Below, in pieces: positions 37,201 to 44,944 of a stretch of 64,000 bases of DNA. Origin of the DNA: Herbinix sp. (GTDB lineage: Bacteria; Bacillota; Clostridia; Lachnospirales; Lachnospiraceae). The stretch spans positions 1 through 64,000 of the forward strand of contig JAQSYO010000010.1 in NCBI GenBank assembly GCA_029256105.1, read 5' to 3'. Under the pieces are notes generated by a model that saw only the letters and a program-made list of their open reading frames with translations, had not been told where the DNA came from and ran no database searches. The translations under genes and the position numbers were made by a program. Positions within the stretch are counted from its first letter, which is position 1. Every line of letters starts with the position of its first letter.

Positions 37201-37865
37201 TCGAAAATTCTCAAAGTACTCTTAAGGAAATGACGAATTTGTCCGATACATTAATCGATAAGTCTTCTATGAACGAAGCATATGCAAAGTTGGAAGCAAA
37301 TGCGAAGGCTACGTTGGAACAGGGATATTCCGAGGAGAAGATTGATAGTCGGAAACTGGCGGAGTTAAAGAGTATCGGACAACAGATGACATTTTTAAGA
37401 ACGCTTGCAGAAAAAGAATTCTACCAAATACCGATTGAAACGGACAACGGAATAACGAATATGAACCTGACAATTCTTCGAGGTGCAGAAAGTACCGGAA
37501 AAGTATCGGTTACCATCTGGTCAGAGCAATTGGGTAATATAAAAGCAGAATTCTCCTTGAAGGATCAAACACTGAAAGGCTTTATCAGCTGTGATAATCG
37601 GAGTGGATTGCAAGAACTGCAGAGGAATGCAGGTCAAATTGAAATTGCTGCACAGGAAAATGCGGTAACCCTGAAACAAATGGATTTTGGAGTACAACGC
37701 AAAGAGAAGGATACCTATAGCTATCAAAATCCAGAAAACGATGCGCAGAAGTCTTCTACAGGAAATGACACTGAGAGGATACTATACCGAGTAGCGAAGG
37801 CTATCATACAGACAGTGCGACTAGCGGAACAAAACGGAGTTGACACAGACCAAATTGTTTCCTAA
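34287..37865 (+). CDS. Very large flagellar-associated protein, DUF6240-like with FliK-like C-terminus
   Basis: A 1192-aa, highly charged, mostly helical protein with no signal peptide or TM helix. The N-terminal ~100 residues resemble a small beta domain (LTFLKKGQQITGIVDAVND, ITLNFSGQKVT). Residues ~150-1040 contain repeated helical motifs with phrases such as LPVTAENLGNITKAL, GVEPTIENIYKAYYSG and LPLTEETFAYKKEL. Residues ~1045-1130 resemble the FliK hook-length domain (LTILRGAESTGKVSVTIW, GFISCDNRSGLQELQRNAG). It lies directly before flagellin and FliS, as do the proteins annotated DUF6240 in Lachnospiraceae. The ATG follows AAGGTGG. The role, probably in hook or filament assembly, is inferred. 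Confidence 0.7.
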   Translation: MDYKVLLEKGTGKRADKLSLTQMKIEHDKNGKGLTFLKKGQQITGIVDAVNDQITLNFSGQKVTTSKDVLKNAVVGEMKTFEVVKADDNEIELRLLDGSASSSRQTFKAALIKETDWKSILDQKKQKTKHTEKEKEAQEKESKLKEIGSKLTERDYGQLEQEGFTAESLSVDGLYSALNRIKKSTAQKEQKVAEKMKSFTEDELSERLKAKNLPVTAENLGNITKALELSDTAAKIDDKAMRYLISQGVEPTIENIYKAYYSGNERKQEQPQELSSKTWSELETQVKDVIGAAGYEINNENLADAKWLLENKLPLTEETFAYKKELEEIKGATDKDIVLDKIIEGMRNGGIPKDVSLASEDLATQEHLITSINSIEKDTITQAVRQDAELTIKRLLTIQGSLGSGKIIDETNASDAANATTISNETSNVNATVKTTDYEVESANITEAELAETDLSEGASTDTENDEMAVVSEKNFRYEEAKAQRQLEEIRLKMTLEAAAKLEKQGFHIETQKLEKVVEALRDLEDGYYKELLKEADTEVSEFALQTLKETTQSLEQLKYTSSYVLGSTLSERSNQTITSLLTEGGKLQADLAKAGAAYETLMTTPNKEYGDSIRKAFANMDSLLSEMKTENTEQNQRAVRILGYNQMEITEDQINRVKAYDLEVTSMMQNLQPAVTVRMIKEGINPLTMPMNELNSTIDRIKEEQGISSEEKFSTYLRKIEKENGITQEERKAYIGIYRLLYNVEKSDGAALGAVIKADREVTLENLLTAIQTGKKGRLDAVIDDEFGTLQSISHDKETITEQLSSFSGGAGQQNAGQPSDDGAMKEQTEYLNRILKLMKEEMAPDKLQEVGQNLANSGTPLEQSSIGITPLLSSDKSIWETVKAVPVEKLLEQLRNTEAAQTAQAEEIESYTEKVQEIRELCKNSEASIRFLSDYHVPSTPTNIMLANHILSNGDTLIKRLLKRQNEKIVENSQSTLKEMTNLSDTLIDKSSMNEAYAKLEANAKATLEQGYSEEKIDSRKLAELKSIGQQMTFLRTLAEKEFYQIPIETDNGITNMNLTILRGAESTGKVSVTIWSEQLGNIKAEFSLKDQTLKGFISCDNRSGLQELQRNAGQIEIAAQENAVTLKQMDFGVQRKEKDTYSYQNPENDAQKSSTGNDTERILYRVAKAIIQTVRLAEQNGVDTDQIVS

Positions 37866-37996
37866 AAATTGATGTATTTCGGCCACACGGATGTTGCTGA
37901 TCTATAGACAAAATTATTATAAAATACATATCGAGCGAACCATCATAACACGGAGGGGGATGGCAGCCGGAACAGAAAGGGATTAGGTGATACGTA

Positions 37997-39574
37997 ATGA
38001 GAATCAACCATAACATTTCGGCTCTAAAGGCGAACAACCAATTATCAAGAACAAATAATAAATTAGATGCTAGCTTAGAGAAATTATCTTCAGGATATCG
38101 AATTAACAGTGCAGCAGATGATTCTGCAGGAATGGCAATTTCCGAAAAAATGAGAACCCAGATATCAGGTTTGGATCAGGCATCTAGAAATGCCTCGGAT
38201 GGTATATCTGTAATTCAAACTGCAGAAGGTGCGTTAGTAGAAGTTGAATCCATGCTGCAAAGAATGAGAGAGCTGTCAGTACAGTCGGCTAATGGTATCT
38301 ACACCACAGATGACCGTGTTGCTATTCAATCTGAAATTGATCAGCTTAGCCAAGAAATCACAAGAATTTCTGAAACAACTGAGTTTAATACTATGACCTT
38401 ACTCGATGGTAATATTGATAGAAAATCATACTCAAGTAATAATAAGGTAGACCTTGTTTCATTATCTGATACCGTTGATGTTGGTGATTATGGTATTAAA
38501 ATTACGCAGGATGCAAGGCAAGCTGTCATAGTAGGTAATGTAACAACCTTCACAGGGGTACCGACTGCGGCTACGATTACTGCGGCTCAAGCCGGGTCTA
38601 TTAATATTAATGGTGAATCCGTTGAAATTAAAGAAGGCGAAACCGTCGACGAAGTGTTTCAGAAGATCAGAGATGCTGCTGATAATGTAGATGTGAATGT
38701 ATTCGCTGTAGCTACAACTGCTTTAACTGCTGTACCACCTACACAACCGGCAGTTGGAGTAAATCCAGAGTTGGGTGGTTACACAAGTAAATCATTAGCG
38801 GCAGGAGATACCTTAGTATTTGTCAGTAGAGATTATGGATCGAATGAAAAAGTAAATATATATTGTGATAGCCCTGGTTTATGTCAGTTACTTGGACTTA
38901 CCATTGATGGTGCAAGTGCAACAGGTATTGATGCAAAAGCACAATCGATTATAGGAGCTAATTCACAATTTGAAAATACAGCAACCGTGTCAGTAAGTGG
39001 AAATAAAATTACGGTATCCGATCGTAATGATTTTAAAATGGTGTTTGAAGTTGATCCAGGTACCGTTGGAGATAGATTCCTAGACACTAAAATTACCTCC
39101 GCTACAGCGGCTACTACTGCAGGCGCTATTACTACGGCTGGTACTACACAGAACATCACAGTCTCAGTACTTGATGCGGGCCCAATGGACTTGCAAATTG
39201 GCGCTAACGAAGGACAGATTATGTCCGTTAGAATTCCTAAGGTAACACCACAGACCTTAGGTGTTGATAAAATAAATGTTGGTACAGCGGATGGTGCTCA
39301 GGAAGCAATTGGTTTACTGGATGAAGCAATTAATCAAGTATCCGCAATAAGATCTAAGCTAGGCGCTTACCAGAATCGTCTGGAGCATTCAATCTCTAAT
39401 CTTGATGTAACGCAAGAGAACATGACCGAATCGCTATCTCGTATCGAAGACGTGGATATGGCGGAGGAAATGGCCGAGTATACCCAAAAGAATGTATTAG
39501 CACAGGCTGGTACCTCTATGCTTGCACAAGCAAATCAAAGACCGCAATCAATCTTATCTCTGCTACAGCAATAA
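37997..39574 (+). CDS. hag: Flagellin
   Basis: The filament subunit, exported through the flagellar type III system. The D0/D1 N-terminus (MRINHNISALKANNQL, LSSGYRINSAADDSAGMAIS) and C-terminus (IEDVDMAEEMAEYTQ, QANQRPQSILSLLQQ) are canonical. Between residues ~165 and ~410 there is a variable, Thr/Ala-rich surface insert (D2/D3-like), which makes the protein 525 aa, larger than the ~280-aa clostridial minimum. It is followed by fliS after 39 nt. The 130-nt leader has no fully convincing sigma-28 promoter: a TAAA near its start lacks a good -10 partner. The start has only a weak AGGTGAT site. Confidence 0.95.
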   Translation: MRINHNISALKANNQLSRTNNKLDASLEKLSSGYRINSAADDSAGMAISEKMRTQISGLDQASRNASDGISVIQTAEGALVEVESMLQRMRELSVQSANGIYTTDDRVAIQSEIDQLSQEITRISETTEFNTMTLLDGNIDRKSYSSNNKVDLVSLSDTVDVGDYGIKITQDARQAVIVGNVTTFTGVPTAATITAAQAGSININGESVEIKEGETVDEVFQKIRDAADNVDVNVFAVATTALTAVPPTQPAVGVNPELGGYTSKSLAAGDTLVFVSRDYGSNEKVNIYCDSPGLCQLLGLTIDGASATGIDAKAQSIIGANSQFENTATVSVSGNKITVSDRNDFKMVFEVDPGTVGDRFLDTKITSATAATTAGAITTAGTTQNITVSVLDAGPMDLQIGANEGQIMSVRIPKVTPQTLGVDKINVGTADGAQEAIGLLDEAINQVSAIRSKLGAYQNRLEHSISNLDVTQENMTESLSRIEDVDMAEEMAEYTQKNVLAQAGTSMLAQANQRPQSILSLLQQ

Positions 39575-39613
39575 TTATAATTAACTGATTGAAATAGTGG
39601 GAGGTAATAAGGA

Positions 39614-40093
39614 ATGAGAAAAGAAGCGATTCAAGTATTTGCTACAAGAGTTACACAAGCTTCGAAAAGCGATCTCATCGTAATTTTGTATGAAATGATA
39701 TTGACTGAAATAAAGGAAGCAAGGGACGCCTATGAAATTGGTAACCTTATGGCCTTTGATAAAGAATTGAAAAAAGCTCAGAAATTTATAACGGAGCTGA
39801 CAGCAGTGCTAGATTATAGCTATGCGATTTCTTATGATTTACTTAGTCTCTATCTTTATGTAAATAAACGAATTATCACAGCCATCATTAAGAGAAACCC
39901 GGTTTCTCTGGACAGTGCAGAAGCAGTACTTAGAAAGCTTTTAACCGGCTTTGAAGGTGTCAGCAAACTTGATACCAGCGGTCCAATGATGCGCAATACA
40001 CAACAGCTTTACGCTGGCTTAACCTACGGTAAGGGCAAACTGAATGAGACTTACATCGATCCTAATGACAGGAGCCGCGGGTTTATTGCATAG
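39614..40093 (+). CDS. fliS: Flagellar secretion chaperone FliS
   Basis: Binds flagellin in the cytosol and prevents premature polymerisation. The helical FliS fold is seen in the segments SKSDLIVILYEMILTEIKEA, ALDYSYAISYDLLSLYLYV and VLRKLLTGF. 159 aa, about 25-30 residues longer than usual because of a C-terminal tail ending DPNDRSRGFIA. The ATG follows GGGAGG. It lies 39 nt after flagellin and is probably co-transcribed. No strong terminator comes before the repeat array; the first clear one is at 40795-40872. Confidence 0.92.
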   Translation: MRKEAIQVFATRVTQASKSDLIVILYEMILTEIKEARDAYEIGNLMAFDKELKKAQKFITELTAVLDYSYAISYDLLSLYLYVNKRIITAIIKRNPVSLDSAEAVLRKLLTGFEGVSKLDTSGPMMRNTQQLYAGLTYGKGKLNETYIDPNDRSRGFIA

Positions 40094-40405
40094 AAGACAC
40101 TACAAAAGAAGCGCAAAATACGAAAGAGCTTTAATTGCATAGAAGTTTTATGTAAATAAGAGCCAAAGCACAAAAGAGGCTAGAGCATAAAAAACATTAC
40201 TACATAGTCGTTAGCCTAAATTACGGATGAAGTTAGAGTACAAAAGAGATTAAAAAACGGAAGAATAAGCTTTGTGAAAATACGATAGAGCCATAATGAA
40301 AACACCTAAGAAGTTCTAATAAAGTGCAAATGAAGTGTTGCTAAGTACAAATGAATTGTAATCTAATAACTATGAAATTCTGTAAAACTAAAGAAGACAC
40401 ATTAT

Positions 40406-40760
40406 AAAAATACAAATGAGATTCTATTGAAATACAGAAGTTGCTTTATCAAATTACAAATGAGATTCAATTAAAATACAGAAGTTGCTTTATCAAATTA
40501 CAAATGAGATTCAATTAAAATACAGAAGTTACTTTATCAAAATACAAATGAGATTCAATTAAAATACAGAAGTTTTATCAAATTACAAATGAGATTCAAT
40601 AAAATACAGAAGTTGCTTTATCAAATTACAAAAGAGATTCAATAAATACAAAGTAACTATATTAAATTACAAATGAGATTCTATTGAAATACAGAACATG
40701 ATACAAAATTACAAATTGACATTATACGAAAACAGAGGAATTGATATTAAGATACAAAAG
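40406..40760. repeat. Tandem array of 41-44-bp AT-rich units downstream of fliS
   Basis: Units contain TTACAAATGAGATTCAATTA, then AAATACAGAAGTTGC, then TTTATCAAA. TACAAATGAG-type anchors occur at about 40411, 40455, 40499, 40543, 40584, 40627, 40668, 40710 and 40753, spacings of 44, 44, 44, 41, 43, 41, 42 and 43 bp. The middle copies are almost identical; the flanks decay, and degenerate versions appear to extend upstream toward 40100. All frames contain stops. It lies between fliS and the next terminator, so it would be a long 3' untranslated region if transcribed. Confidence 0.8.
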
Positions 40761-40794
40761 AAATTCAATTAATAACAAAAGATAACAAAGAATC

Positions 40795-40872
40795 AAGCTG
40801 TCCCAAAGCACTTTCATATCAGCAACGGATTTACCGAGGCTTTTATGCAAGGAGATTTGGGACAGCTTTTTT
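40795..40872 (+). terminator. Terminator hairpin with a long loop
   Basis: AAGCTGTCCCAAA pairs with TTTGGGACAGCTT, followed by a T run. The loop is about 45 nt. It is oriented to end plus-strand transcripts coming through the repeat array and also lies between convergent genes. Confidence 0.8.
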
Positions 40873-40907
40873 ATACGACAAGAGTATTGATTTGTCATTT
40901 CATCATT

Positions 40908-41123
40908 TTAACAGAAATTATTTTCGGCAGCTTTTGCTTGTTTTAAAAGGAACCGATATCTGTTTTGTATGGCATTCAGCTCATAGATACAGCTATCAAT
41001 AAGGTCTGGGTCAACAACATTCTCGAAATTAGAATACGCTGATTCCATGGCTATTTTAGTCTTATTTATCTCGCTAATAAGAACATTATCTTTTGGAGGA
41101 CGTTTTTTAACGAATAACTGCAT
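40908..41123 (-). CDS. yaaL: DUF2508 family protein (YaaL-like)
   Basis: A 71-aa cytosolic protein with a helical pattern (INKTKIAMESAYSNFENVV and ELNAIQNRYRFLLKQA) that matches the YaaL/DUF2508 family. In Bacillus, yaaL lies between recR and bofA. Here it is next to bofA but on the opposite strand. The ATG has AAGGATGG upstream. The family function is unknown. I am fairly sure of the call because of both the motif and the neighbour. Confidence 0.75.
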   Translation of the reverse strand: MQLFVKKRPPKDNVLISEINKTKIAMESAYSNFENVVDPDLIDSCIYELNAIQNRYRFLLKQAKAAENNFC

Positions 41124-41256
41124 TACTTCACCATCCTTAATTTATATTTATTAATAGTATAGTCAAAAAATTTACCTGTTATTCTATTAAATAACATAAA
41201 ATGGCTATTGCGGTATATAAATGTAATAGGTTGTATTATATTTATGGGAGGATAAC

Positions 41257-41532
41257 ATGGACAACGTACTATTTATCGGAATCATTATCGGCTGTATCAT
41301 ATTCATTGGTATCTGCATACTAAGACGCAGACCTGATTTGATTGTTGATTTTGCGCTTCGTGCAAGTATCGGGACAGCTGGAATTTATCTGCTTAATCTG
41401 GTTTTAAGAAGTAAAGGATATGATATTCTTGTAGGAATAAACGGTATGACTGTATTAGCAAATGGGCTTTTGGGACTTCCGGGTTTCTTATTGCTGTATG
41501 GTCTGGCAATCTATTATTCTTTTGCGAAATAA
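41257..41532 (+). CDS. bofA: BofA-like pro-sigma-K processing inhibitor
   Basis: A 91-aa protein with an N-terminal TM helix (VLFIGIIIGCIIFIGICIL, residues ~4-22), a short linker, and a second hydrophobic half with INGMTVLANGLLGLPGFLLLYGL, which is the BofA signature. In Bacillus BofA holds the SpoIVFB protease inactive in the forespore membrane, delaying sigma-K activation during sporulation. The ATG follows GGGAGG by five bases. Its presence supports a spore-forming host. The 265-nt gap after it contains nothing that I can name. Confidence 0.88.
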   Translation: MDNVLFIGIIIGCIIFIGICILRRRPDLIVDFALRASIGTAGIYLLNLVLRSKGYDILVGINGMTVLANGLLGLPGFLLLYGLAIYYSFAK

Positions 41533-41797
41533 CTTGTGCAATATGACAAATTACTACATAAAAACTTGTAATAATATACCAAAGATAAATCAATTGAAGT
41601 ATATTTAATTGACAGGGAGAATTTCCTAATGTAATATATTAACATATTTAAAATATCCTTGTAATTATACATGATATATAGTTAATTATTCTAATGTACT
41701 CTAATGTTTCGTAACAAAACAAAGCAAATCATCATATTCTTTATTTCGGTATAACAACTTCCCCAAGCTGCTTATTCTATAATAGGAGGATTCCTTA

Positions 41798-42790
41798 GTG
41801 GAAAAAATATTCGCTATCTATGATTCTGACTTAATTTATGCCACACGTTTTATGGAATACTTTAAGAAAAAGAAGGAGTTCAACTTTGAAATCTCGGCGT
41901 TTACGAAAAAAGAAAGCCTGGAGGAATTCCTTCAATTTCATCAGATAGAGATACTGCTACTTGGTGAACAAGCTTCGCCCGATGATCTTCCTATAGAAAA
42001 AATTAAGTATATCTATCAATTCACTGACGATCCAAACGAAGAGAAGAGAATCGATCAGCCTCTTATTTTCAAATATCAATCGGTAGAAGTAATTATGGCT
42101 GAAGTTTTCAACAACTACATCAAGCGGGAAAATGTGAGCCAGTTAAAATCTAATTCTAAAACTACAAAAATTATATCAATTTATTCTCCTATTTCAGGTA
42201 TTGAAAAGTTGGCATTCGCATGGTCTTTGAGCATTTTATTGTCAGAACAGAAAAAAGTTCTTTTTGTTCCAATGGACCTTCTTCCAGTACAACTTTTATC
42301 CTTTGTTAATAACACTAATCAATTTTTATCCGAGTTTATTTATTATTTGAAAGAAAATTCTAATATTATCATAAAGATGAGGTCCCTTCTTAGCTATAGC
42401 GGAAATTTATCTTATTTAGTAGGACTGGCGCACGGTTTTGACTTACTTGCCCTTAATAATGGGGATATTCGCAGGTGGGGTGATGAATTAAAAATAAATA
42501 CAGATTATCAAACAATTATATTTTATATAGGCGGCTACACGGAAGCTATGGTTGAACTTGTAAATATTAGTGATTCCGTAATTATACCGAAAATAGAAAC
42601 CAATTATGAAAGTATGATGTTACAGGAGTGGGATCGACAGATGGAACAAATCGGAGTTGATACTAATCATGATAAATTTCAGAACATTCAAATACAAGAG
42701 GAAGATAGACTAGGAAAAGAAAACATCACGCTTCAGGAACTGACGAATAGCCTTACTTGGTCTATAGCGAAAAAATATATTAATTCTTAA
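41798..42790 (+). CDS. TadZ/CpaE-like Tad pilus protein with degenerate P-loop
   Basis: The first gene of the Tad locus. An N-terminal receiver-like domain (residues ~1-105; IFAIYDSDLIYATRF, IEILLLGEQ) is followed by a MinD/ParA-like domain (~120-330). The place of the deviant Walker A loop reads SIYSPISGIEKLAFAWSL, lacking the usual KGGxGKT lysines, so ATP binding is doubtful. TadZ proteins localise the pilus machine at the cell pole or membrane. The start is GTG 41798, with AGGAGGA seven bases upstream. It ends 18 nt before the TadA ATPase. Confidence 0.78.
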   Translation: MEKIFAIYDSDLIYATRFMEYFKKKKEFNFEISAFTKKESLEEFLQFHQIEILLLGEQASPDDLPIEKIKYIYQFTDDPNEEKRIDQPLIFKYQSVEVIMAEVFNNYIKRENVSQLKSNSKTTKIISIYSPISGIEKLAFAWSLSILLSEQKKVLFVPMDLLPVQLLSFVNNTNQFLSEFIYYLKENSNIIIKMRSLLSYSGNLSYLVGLAHGFDLLALNNGDIRRWGDELKINTDYQTIIFYIGGYTEAMVELVNISDSVIIPKIETNYESMMLQEWDRQMEQIGVDTNHDKFQNIQIQEEDRLGKENITLQELTNSLTWSIAKKYINS

Positions 42791-42808
42791 TGAGATCAGG
42801 AGGTGCAT

Positions 42809-44026
42809 ATGAATCGATTAAAAGAACTACTCCAACTAAGGGTGATCGAAGACATTGACCTATGCAAAGAAATCTCGGATGAAGAGCTACTTGATACCAT
42901 AGACCGTATATTAATTGATTTTAGTAAAGAAGAATATATCGGTATGCAGGAGAAGAGCCGACTGCGCAAGGATATCTTTAATTCCATTAGAAGGCTGGAT
43001 ATTCTTCAAGAATTGATCGAAGACCCTACCATTACTGAAATTATGGTAAATGGTTTGAATAATATATTTATAGAAAAGAACGGAAGTCTTCTTCCTAGTG
43101 AGAAGCGCTTTGCATCCTTACAAAAGTTAGAGGATGTGGTTCAACAGATTGTATCACACTCTAATCGTATTATTAATGAAGCCTGCCCAATTGTGGATTC
43201 CAGATTATCGGATGGTTCTAGAGTAAATATTGTACTCTCACCGATAGCAATGGAAGGCCCGATTATTACAATAAGAAAGTTTCCAGATCAACCTATTACA
43301 ATTGAGCGTCTAATTGAGCTTAAATCAATTTCCACAGAGGTAGCCAGCTTCTTAAAACAGCTGGTAATTGCAGGTTACAATATTTTTATAAGCGGTGGAA
43401 CCGGTTCCGGGAAAACCACATTTCTCAATGTACTATCTAATTATATCCCCTCCAGCGAAAGAATTATTACGATTGAGGATTCAGCAGAACTCCAGATACG
43501 TAATATCTCAAATCTTGTCCGGTTGGAGGTACGCAATGCGAATTCGGAGGGAAGTAATGAGATCACGATACGTGATTTAATTAAAACTTCTCTTCGGATG
43601 CGCCCTGATCGAATTATTGTAGGTGAAGTAAGAGACGCAGCAGCAATCGATATGTTACAGGCTCTCAATACAGGGCATGACGGTTCGTTATCTACCGGTC
43701 ATGCCAATTCACCCGGGGATATGCTAAGTCGCTTGGAATCATTAGTGCTACTTGGAGCAGAGATTCCATTGCTAGCCGTTAGAAAGCAAATCGCTTCCGC
43801 AATAGATATTATCGTTCACTTGGGAAGATTAAGGGATCGGTCTCGGCGGGTGCTAGAGATTACGGAGGTATTAGACTGTAAGGAGGGAGAGATATCGTTG
43901 AATCCACTTTACTTATTTACCGAAGTCGGATATGAAAATGGACAAGTAATAGGTTCACTTATAAAAAAGAATGAATTAATGTATAAAGATAAGTTAATAA
44001 GAGCAGGTCTAGAGATTCTTTCTTAA
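42809..44026 (+). CDS. tadA: Tad pilus assembly ATPase TadA/CpaF
   Basis: A hexameric secretion ATPase that powers assembly of type IVb (Flp) pili. Motifs: the N-terminal DPTITEIMVNG, Walker A GGTGSGKTTFLN near residue 198, the Asp box IITIEDSAELQI, Walker B RPDRIIVGEVRD and the His box LNTGHDGSLSTGHANS. 405 aa. The start is ATG 42809, five bases after AGGAGG; an upstream GTG at 42803 overlaps that site. It lies between tadZ and tadB in the usual order. Confidence 0.93.
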   Translation: MNRLKELLQLRVIEDIDLCKEISDEELLDTIDRILIDFSKEEYIGMQEKSRLRKDIFNSIRRLDILQELIEDPTITEIMVNGLNNIFIEKNGSLLPSEKRFASLQKLEDVVQQIVSHSNRIINEACPIVDSRLSDGSRVNIVLSPIAMEGPIITIRKFPDQPITIERLIELKSISTEVASFLKQLVIAGYNIFISGGTGSGKTTFLNVLSNYIPSSERIITIEDSAELQIRNISNLVRLEVRNANSEGSNEITIRDLIKTSLRMRPDRIIVGEVRDAAAIDMLQALNTGHDGSLSTGHANSPGDMLSRLESLVLLGAEIPLLAVRKQIASAIDIIVHLGRLRDRSRRVLEITEVLDCKEGEISLNPLYLFTEVGYENGQVIGSLIKKNELMYKDKLIRAGLEILS

Positions 44027-44187
44027 AGTAATTTCTATTATAAAATAATACTAAGACATCGTAGTAAGACATCATCGTAAGACATTTAATAATACCTATA
44101 ATAAACCTTATATCAAACCTATTATTTAAAGTAGTATTTTACACATATTAAAAACCTCACATCTTATACCTAGGGAAGGAGATCCCT

Positions 44188-44931
44188 ATGATGAACGACT
44201 ACAATACTTATCGTTTCACCCGAAAGGAAAACATCAAATATATTTTGCAGGGTACAGTAGTAATCATTATTCTAGGCATTCTATTCTATCAGAGCTTTCT
44301 TGGGATTCTATTCCTAAGTCCATTGATATTCTTTTATCGAAGAAGTAGAACAAAGGGTATTATAAATGACCGTAAGTGGAAGCTCAATCTTCAGTTCCGG
44401 GACGGTATCCTATCGCTTTCAGCCGCCTTAGAGGCAGGATATTCTGCAGAGCATGCATTTGAAGAGGCCTGCATGGATTTGAAACTAATTTATCCGGAAA
44501 ACTCGTTGGTACTGAATGAGTTTCGATATATGATTAATCAAATCCATATGAATATTACGGTCGAGAAGGCATTAAGTGATTTTGGTGAAAGGACCGGAAT
44601 TGAGGATATTCTAAGTTTCTCAGAAGTATTCTCAACTGCCAAGCGAACCGGCGGTGATCTAATCAATGTTATTAAAATTACGAGCAACATAATAAGTGAT
44701 AAAATTGAGGTAAAAAGAGAAATTATTACCCTAATAGCAGCAAAGCGTTTAGAGGCAAATATAATGAAGATTATTCCCATCATGATTCTAATCTACCTAT
44801 CTGTTTCATCTCCTGGATTTTTAAATCCCCTTTATCATAATCTAATTGGTGTAATTACAATGACTAGCTTCTTGCTATGTTATCTGGGAGCCTATCTATT
44901 AATCGATAAAATCGTTGCTATTGAGGTATAA
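44188..44931 (+). CDS. tadB: Tad pilus membrane platform protein TadB (T2SSF domain)
   Basis: An inner-membrane scaffold on which TadA acts. TM helices near residues 20-50, a cytosolic T2SSF helix bundle (~60-180; LNLQFRDGILSLSAALEAGYSAEHAFEEA, split here by eye as FRDGILSLSAALEAGYS and AEHAFEEA), and two C-terminal TM helices (IMKIIPIMILIYLSVSS, LLCYLGAYLLI). 247 aa. The ATG follows AAGGAG. A 160-nt gap before it contains three AAGACATC-type direct repeats, with no sign of a promoter. The next gene starts 13 nt downstream. Confidence 0.88.
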   Translation: MMNDYNTYRFTRKENIKYILQGTVVIIILGILFYQSFLGILFLSPLIFFYRRSRTKGIINDRKWKLNLQFRDGILSLSAALEAGYSAEHAFEEACMDLKLIYPENSLVLNEFRYMINQIHMNITVEKALSDFGERTGIEDILSFSEVFSTAKRTGGDLINVIKITSNIISDKIEVKREIITLIAAKRLEANIMKIIPIMILIYLSVSSPGFLNPLYHNLIGVITMTSFLLCYLGAYLLIDKIVAIEV

Positions 44932-44944
44932 GGAGGCAGAAATT

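Noticed and set aside
37862..37895. A sigma-28 (flagellar) promoter before flagellin
   Set aside because: A TAAA is followed at the right distance only by GCCACACG, which matches poorly with GCCGATAA.
40406..40760. Possible CRISPR array, because of regular ~44-bp spacing
   Set aside because: The whole unit repeats, with no unique spacers, no palindromic repeat ends, and no cas genes nearby.
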